From UBA5314 sp964635975 (lineage in GTDB: Bacteria > Bacillota > Syntrophomonadia > Syntrophomonadales > Syntrophomonadaceae), in assembly GCA_964635975.1 (NCBI GenBank), contig CAZWPO010000016.1, forward strand, positions 1 through 64,000: DNA of 64,000 nucleotides. The letters are read 5' to 3'. This document shows positions 59,217-64,000 of the stretch, in pieces. The position numbers and the translations under genes were made by a program. Position 1 is the stretch's first letter. Every line of letters begins with the position of its first letter. The notes beneath the pieces were generated by a model. It had not been told where the DNA came from. It ran no database searches and worked only from the letters and a program-made list of their open reading frames with translations.

Positions 59217-59909
59217 TTATGAAGCTTGCTTGAGATGCCTGATAGTGTGCAGGGCCAGGATGCAGGTGACCAGCCAGAAGCCTCCGGCGCAATATCCGGC
59301 TAAAACATCGCTGGGGTAGTGGACCCCAAGATAGATCCTGCTCAGGCCGATGCTGATAATCAATATGACGAGTAAGAGAGAAACCAGGCTGCTCGCCAGT
59401 GAAGGTTTGATGTTGATCCAGAGCAGGTAGAGGATCATACCGTAGAGAACCAGCGAATCCATAGAATGACCGCTGGGAAAGCTGAAGCCGGAAGCACTGA
59501 CCAGAGCCGGCGGGTCGGGGCGAAGCCTCCCAAAAGCCACCTTTAATAAGTAATTCATTATCGATGCTCCGCCGATAGCTATGCCAAACATGATAGCGTC
59601 CCACTTATGCCGGCGGTAATACAGCAGGTAGAATATGGTCAGAGCGGTCACGAGTAAAATAGCCGCCCAGGAGCCCATATAGGTGACGAGCTTGAAAGCG
59701 GTGGTGAGAGACGGGCTCCGCCAGGCCAGCACTGCACTGGCAGCGGACTTATCAAAGTGGGCCAGCTCCTGGTTTAACATGTCTTCAGCCAGATCATAAA
59801 AAAGCAGGAAGAACGCAAGAATTAAAAGTAGTCCTCCGAACAGTAGACCGCTTAATTTCTTTAACTGCTCCCGTCTGATGCCTTGATTCTTGAGATCTAC
59901 GCCTGACAT
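59217..59909 (-). CDS. PAP2-family membrane phosphatase
   Basis: A 230-residue membrane protein with about six helices and the three PAP2 motifs: KVAFGRLRP, PSGHS and SRIYLGVHYPSD. It is a phosphatidate or undecaprenyl-pyrophosphate phosphatase; the latter would recycle the lipid carrier used by glycan and peptidoglycan synthesis. GGAGGGT precedes the ATG. Confidence 0.88.
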   Translation of the reverse strand: MSGVDLKNQGIRREQLKKLSGLLFGGLLLILAFFLLFYDLAEDMLNQELAHFDKSAASAVLAWRSPSLTTAFKLVTYMGSWAAILLVTALTIFYLLYYRRHKWDAIMFGIAIGGASIMNYLLKVAFGRLRPDPPALVSASGFSFPSGHSMDSLVLYGMILYLLWINIKPSLASSLVSLLLVILIISIGLSRIYLGVHYPSDVLAGYCAGGFWLVTCILALHTIRHLKQAS

Positions 59910-60061
59910 AATACCCTCCTAGATTCGTTATTATACCACAGAGAAGGATGGCAAAGAAGCCCTCTATCATTACAGGGTTTCAGTGGGGGTCAATCAGAAG
60001 GCTGTACTCATTAACCGCTGTATCAGCTGCCGCATATGTATAATCAAAAAGGCGGCTCATC

Positions 60062-61354
60062 ATGGATAATGCGTATTTCTTGAGAGTAGAGGGAAGCCTT
60101 CTCAAACAATTGGGGATCCAGGCCGGGCAGGAGTATGAAGTGGCGTTGGGGACGGCCAGGTTCAAAGCAGCCGTCAAGCATGATGCGGATATAAAAAAGG
60201 GCACAGCTTCAATCGGGAGAAAGGTGGGACATAAGTTGAGACTGCCTGTCGGGTTGGAACTAAATCTTACCCGGCAAAAGCAGATGCTCAGGATAGGTCC
60301 GCTGGTGGGTATACTGACTGGCCCGGTCAGGTGGGATAGAGGGGGCTTTGGCGAGCAGGAAAGCTATTTTCGCAAGCTGCTAGGCTGTCTGCGAACTTTA
60401 CATGGCTTCGGGTACGTTTTCTCTCATCATGATATAGACTGGGAGAGATCTCTTACAAGAGCCTATTGCTTCACGGCAGGCAGAGGAGGCTGGCAGATGC
60501 GATTCCTCCCCTTCCCGGACGTGGTTTACAATCGGTATTTGTCCGACCGGGGGAAAGCATCTACCGAAAACATGATCGAACGTCTGAGGGCCTGCGGAGT
60601 CCGTTCATTTAACACTGCCCTGGGTTCGAAATGGGACGTATATGAGCATCTTAAAAAGTATCCGGAGCTGAAGGATTACCTGCCTGAGACCATGGTGATG
60701 GATTCTCCTGCCGTCCTGAGCTCCATGATCGAGCGGTATGGCGCGGTCTATATAAAGACATTCGATGGCCATCTGGGTAAAAACATTAGCCGGATCAGTA
60801 GAAGCAAAAGCGCTTATCTGCTTAAAAAGACCGGAGAAAAATCAGGCAGATACTATGCTTCCATTCAGGCGGTCTATGATGAGCTCAAACTTGGCCTAAA
60901 GCTCGTGCAGCAGGGCATAAATACTACCGGAAAAGATAAGCATTATGATGTGCGGGTGCTTATGCAGAAAGACCGACACGATCAATGGCACTTTACTGGC
61001 GCAGCGGCACGCGTAAGCGGTTCGGGCATGATCACTACAAATCTGCATACTGGAGGCAGTGCCCACAGCCTGGCCTGGGTGCTGGCCAAAAAAGGATTTT
61101 CTTCAGCCCGGATCCGGCAGATTTTTGATGAGCTGGAATACGCGTCCTTCAAGACCGCAGCAGCACTGGAAGACCGTACCGAAGCTCTGGCAGACATGGG
61201 CCTGGATTACGTGATCGACCGCACGGGAAAGCCCTGGTTCTTAGAAGCTAATCCTCGCGCTGGGCGCCGTTCTTTTGAGAAACTGGATATAAACATCCGG
61301 CGCCTGGCAGTGCGCAGACCTATGGAATACGCACTGTTTCTAGGCGGATTTTAA
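60062..61354 (+). CDS. YheC/YheD-type ATP-grasp spore-coat-associated protein
   Basis: A 430-residue protein. The N-terminal region (FLRVEGSLLKQLGIQ..., IGPLVGILTGPVRW) is typical of the YheC/YheD family of spore-coat-associated proteins, and the C-terminal half is an ATP-grasp domain (VYIKTFDGHLGKNISRISR, VRVLMQKD, DYVIDRTGKPWFLEANPRAGR). The ATP-grasp residues (Lys in YIKTFDG, Asp/Glu/Asn at the end) are present. The exact ligation is unknown. It suggests a spore former. ATG at 60062. Confidence 0.85.
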   Translation: MDNAYFLRVEGSLLKQLGIQAGQEYEVALGTARFKAAVKHDADIKKGTASIGRKVGHKLRLPVGLELNLTRQKQMLRIGPLVGILTGPVRWDRGGFGEQESYFRKLLGCLRTLHGFGYVFSHHDIDWERSLTRAYCFTAGRGGWQMRFLPFPDVVYNRYLSDRGKASTENMIERLRACGVRSFNTALGSKWDVYEHLKKYPELKDYLPETMVMDSPAVLSSMIERYGAVYIKTFDGHLGKNISRISRSKSAYLLKKTGEKSGRYYASIQAVYDELKLGLKLVQQGINTTGKDKHYDVRVLMQKDRHDQWHFTGAAARVSGSGMITTNLHTGGSAHSLAWVLAKKGFSSARIRQIFDELEYASFKTAAALEDRTEALADMGLDYVIDRTGKPWFLEANPRAGRRSFEKLDINIRRLAVRRPMEYALFLGGF

Positions 61355-61382
61355 TGGCATGAGATTGTGTCAGAAGCTACTT

Positions 61383-61811
61383 TTAACGCGATATGGGAGT
61401 ATACAGATAAAAGCCTGAAACCAAACCGGAAGCGTCAGCTTTTTCGAGATCTAATTGCATAGACATCGTGCCGCCTTTTTTACTGAACTTGACGTAATAA
61501 AGAACCGATACCGAATCCGGACGTGTAACCACATTAAAATAATCAAGGGAAACGAAAGTACCATTGTTTTCCCTGATGGATGCAGTCCAGCTATGAAAGT
61601 CTGTTTCCGGATATCTAGCTTTCGCTTCCTGGCTAAGGTGGGAAGCGAAGTCCGCGTAATTGTCCTGGCTAAAAGCCAGCAGCATCTTCTCGGCAACGGG
61701 ATCGGCATGGCTTCGGATGGCAGCGGTATCTGCTTTATTGGCCTGGCATCCACTGAGGAACATCAATGAAAGAATCATAACGGTGAGATAGGCGCTTGCT
61801 TTTGGTCTCAT
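61383..61811 (-). CDS. Small lipoprotein, unknown
   Basis: A 142-residue lipoprotein with lipobox LSGC after an N-terminal helix, and one compact alpha/beta domain (KMLLAFSQDNYADFASHLSQ, TFVSLDYFNVVTRPDSVSVLYYVKF) of a DUF3887-like look. ATG at 61811 after AGGAGGAGAG. Convergent with the ATP-grasp gene, 28 bp apart. Confidence 0.65.
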   Translation of the reverse strand: MRPKASAYLTVMILSLMFLSGCQANKADTAAIRSHADPVAEKMLLAFSQDNYADFASHLSQEAKARYPETDFHSWTASIRENNGTFVSLDYFNVVTRPDSVSVLYYVKFSKKGGTMSMQLDLEKADASGLVSGFYLYTPISR

Positions 61812-61900
61812 AGTCTCTCCTCCTCGTTTTTTATTTCGTTCCTGGAAAAATCTGTTGCATGAACGGAACATGCCTGATGGATTTCAGGTAACAGCAACGG

Positions 61901-62332
61901 TCATTTGATCAGCATCACAGCACAGTGGGCCAGGGAGAGGACTTTATTGCTGACCGATCCCAGAAACAGGCGCTGCAAAGAGTTTAGGCCCCGGCTGCCC
62001 ATTATGATCAGATTATAGTGCTCCTTCTCAGCGATGTTGAGAATAGTCTCGGCGGGCAGGCCTGATTCAATCCTGCTGATTATTCGGGGATGTCCAGCCA
62101 GCATCTGTTCGGCCTTTGACAACACATGCCGGGCATTATCCAACAGTTCATTATAATATTGCTGGGGGAATGTGTCTATGGCTTGGCCGTCTGCCAGAAC
62201 ACCTGCGTGGGGGATGTATGCGACATAGATCAAGGAGAATTCTTCAATGCTGTCGGCCAAACTGGCAGCAGCTTCCACAGCCCGGTAAGAAGGAGCTGAG
62301 CCGTCCAAGGCGATTAGAGCCTTTGCGTACAT
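61901..62332 (-). CDS. Universal stress protein (UspA family)
   Basis: A 143-residue UspA-fold protein. Start YAKALIALDGSAPSYRAVEAA and the ATP-loop type IIMGSRGLNSLQRLFLGSVSNKVLSLAHCAVMLI (G-x2-G-x9-G-S) indicate the ATP-binding subgroup. ATG 62332 after AGAGGAGGTG; the GTG three codons upstream is inside the site. Confidence 0.88.
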   Translation of the reverse strand: MYAKALIALDGSAPSYRAVEAAASLADSIEEFSLIYVAYIPHAGVLADGQAIDTFPQQYYNELLDNARHVLSKAEQMLAGHPRIISRIESGLPAETILNIAEKEHYNLIIMGSRGLNSLQRLFLGSVSNKVLSLAHCAVMLIK

Positions 62333-62450
62333 AAACTGCACCTCCTCTGTGTTCTGAAAGATTATCTATATTGTAATGCACCAGCTCATTTTAAACATAC
62401 TAAATCCTTCGTAAACAGTTGCAAACAGCCAAATAGGGGGCGTCAGTTTC

Positions 62451-63266
62451 TTATAAGGATGCAAAGATATCGTTTAAAGCCCGGCTGGCTGAGAAAACGA
62501 TGTCGGCCATGTGGTTGCAGCCCTGCGGGCCGCCCACCAGTGAGGCCAGATCTTTCTTGCTCTGCCCGGGCAGTTTTATCCCAACGATTTTTTGAATATT
62601 AGCGGTTATCCGCCTGCAGGTTATGTCCGGACAACGGGTAAAATCCGCTTCTGCTTTGCTGACCAGGCCATCCGGAGCAATCCAGAGGCGCACGCCCAGC
62701 TCGTGAAAAGAATCGATGAAGGTGGCGGGAATAAAATAATTGTTGTCCTCTTCCCGGTGAATGGTGACATTATGGATGCGGTTAAATAAGTTGTAAGGGC
62801 GCTCAGAATAGCCCACGTAGTCCATCCAGAGTTCTTCTCTTTCATCAAGGTGGCTGAAATGATAGCAGCTGTTCAAATACATTACATCCCACAGCGCTGT
62901 ATAAGCTGCTTCATCAGCATAGCCGCGCTCTTTAATGAGGAAGGTTTCAGCCTGGACAATGCCGCGCACGCATTCATTAAATAGCTCCCTGGCCAGATCG
63001 GGCTCGCCTGCAAGGGCCTTTTTGACCGGCCCCCCGGCATCCAGGTAGGCCTCGATTCCTGCCAGCTCAGGTATCTCATGGTATAGACGTCCCTGGGGAG
63101 AACGGTAGACAGCCCAACCCGCTTTATTGATCGCAAAACTGTTGACATCCGCTATGATCCAGGCAGCAGCTTCCATTTCGGTATTTAGCACCACGCATTC
63201 TGCCAGCAGTTCCTTTTCGGAAATCCGGGTTACTTTTGAACAGGTATTGCTGTGAAAGATCTGCAC
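62451..63266 (-). CDS. DUF2889-like protein
   Basis: A 271-residue cytoplasmic protein. The C-terminal segments ADFTRCPDITCRRITANIQK and SLVGGPQGCNHMADIVFSA match the DUF2889 pattern (paired Cys, then GCxH), which may bind a metal. N-terminal part is alpha/beta without a name. GTG start at 63266 behind GAGGAGGAG. No partner gene. Confidence 0.65.
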   Translation of the reverse strand: MQIFHSNTCSKVTRISEKELLAECVVLNTEMEAAAWIIADVNSFAINKAGWAVYRSPQGRLYHEIPELAGIEAYLDAGGPVKKALAGEPDLARELFNECVRGIVQAETFLIKERGYADEAAYTALWDVMYLNSCYHFSHLDEREELWMDYVGYSERPYNLFNRIHNVTIHREEDNNYFIPATFIDSFHELGVRLWIAPDGLVSKAEADFTRCPDITCRRITANIQKIVGIKLPGQSKKDLASLVGGPQGCNHMADIVFSASRALNDIFASL

Positions 63267-63598
63267 GATTGACTCCTCCTCTTAGCCGACTCAGATCCGA
63301 CTCTGCAAGGCCTGTTTAAGGCTTGCAGGCTGCAGAATCTGTCAAGCTTTATATAGGACAAATACGCCCTTAAAACCAAACTATCATTAAAGCTCTGCTT
63401 GTGCAAGGCTAAGTATAAGCCCCCCGCTGATTTTTCAATATTTTCAACCCTGAAACAAAATCATGGTAATCTCAAGGAAAATACCCGGCGGGTGCTTCCT
63501 ATTATTAAGAGCTGGTGTGCAAAAGCAAATAGGTGAAAGAGAATTACCGGACCTGAAATATCGGCTGTAGGTGAGGCTAAGAGATATCATGCAAAACA
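63267..63598. other. Intergenic region
   Basis: Contains an inverted repeat CTGCAAGGCC / GGCTTGCAG (63303-63331) that may terminate the upstream unit, and otherwise no gene or promoter that I can support. Confidence 0.45.
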
Positions 63599-64000
63599 TC
63601 ATCGGGTCCGGAGAGACGCAATTATATAAATAGCCACTGGAACAAAGCTGCCGACCAGAGTCAACGGTAGAAACCACGCCCCTAATCCATCGGACCGGCC
63701 CAGGGCGCCGAAAATAGTCTGATACTGCAGATAGGAAAAAAGCAGCGCCAGGTAGGTTCTCAAGTAATTCATCAAAGCGACCGCAAGACCGTACTGAAAG
63801 GCAGCATTCTCAGGAGTTATTTTGCACATATAGTTGTAGATATGCGGGTACTTGCTCAAGAGAGCCATAAAGGAATACATCAGAGTGCCCAGAACAGGGA
63901 GCATCAATATATGCTCCTTGCCGCCCCAGGCATCTGCCTGGCCCGAAGGTCCAAAGTGAGTGGGGATAACGCTTGGCAGCATATCCCAGTATTGGACCGT
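63599..64000 (-). CDS. DUF1648 membrane protein, 5' end cut by window
   Basis: The frame is open to the window end. The visible 133 residues start in a DUF1648 region (DMLPSVIPTHFGPSGQADAWGGKEHI) and continue through three or four membrane helices (LMLPVLGTLMYSFMALL, TLVGSFVPVAIYIIASL). Such proteins are often regulators or accessory factors of the SdpI/YhcE kind; the missing N-terminus prevents more. Its start lies beyond 64000. Confidence 0.75.
   Translation of the reverse strand, partial: TVQYWDMLPSVIPTHFGPSGQADAWGGKEHILMLPVLGTLMYSFMALLSKYPHIYNYMCKITPENAAFQYGLAVALMNYLRTYLALLFSYLQYQTIFGALGRSDGLGAWFLPLTLVGSFVPVAIYIIASLRTR

Overview
The window looks like a chromosomal segment of a spore-forming, probably anaerobic member of the Firmicutes (class Clostridia; a relative of the Syntrophomonadales is my guess, not a demonstrated placement). 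Reasons: strong AGGAGG-type ribosome binding sites with frequent GTG/TTG starts, a YheC/YheD-type spore-coat ATP-grasp protein, a BclA-C-like surface protein, a SpoB-like H-box in two sensor proteins, Gram-positive-style Pho operators and a holin-like type I toxin. I saw no rRNA, tRNA, CRISPR array or intact insertion sequence.

Layout. 0-19 kb: signalling and envelope genes (PocR-PAS histidine kinase, polysaccharide deacetylase, metallo-beta-lactamase hydrolase, CAP protein, M15 peptidase, PAS/HD-GYP protein, copper-amine-oxidase-N protein, aldo/keto reductase, lytic transglycosylase, transglutaminase-like membrane protein, FAD/Rieske oxidoreductase) and a tandem pair of FIST-domain sensors. 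Short palindromic REP-like repeats of several families are scattered between them. 19.1-22.3 kb: a tight operon of split transketolase plus a RuBisCO-like protein behind a good sigma-A-type promoter. 22.7-25.2 kb: an AT-rich island with a halocin-C8-like cysteine-rich bacteriocin precursor, a small membrane protein, a VKOR-like disulfide enzyme and a convergent LuxR-type regulator whose promoter carries three heptamers exactly 21 bp apart. 25.4-36 kb: slipin, lipoprotein, topoisomerase III, acetate kinase, radical SAM protein, a 26-residue holin-like toxin gene absent from ordinary ORF calls, Tex and MntP.

36.7-44.7 kb is a coherent phosphate regulon: a PiT transporter, PhoB/PhoR, PstSCAB, PhoU and an arsenate-reductase-like phosphatase, with 11-bp-spaced Pho boxes in front of pit, phoB, pstS and pstC. 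45-52 kb: a thiolase/OB-fold/zinc-ribbon set, Hsp20, a very acidic zinc-ribbon protein and MurJ. 51.8-54.5 kb: an Ig-like surface protein with a FecCD permease and its ATPase. 54.6-61.4 kb: a surface or spore glycosylation neighbourhood (BclA-C-like protein, two GT-D-like glycosyltransferases, sugar epimerase, GT2 glycosyltransferase, PAP2 phosphatase, YheC/D protein). The right end has a lipoprotein, universal stress protein, DUF2889-like protein and a membrane protein cut by the window edge.

The most interesting systems are the disulfide-rich bacteriocin locus with its own VKOR-like enzyme, the transketolase/RuBisCO-like operon, and the type I toxin whose mRNA ends can pair over about 20 bp.
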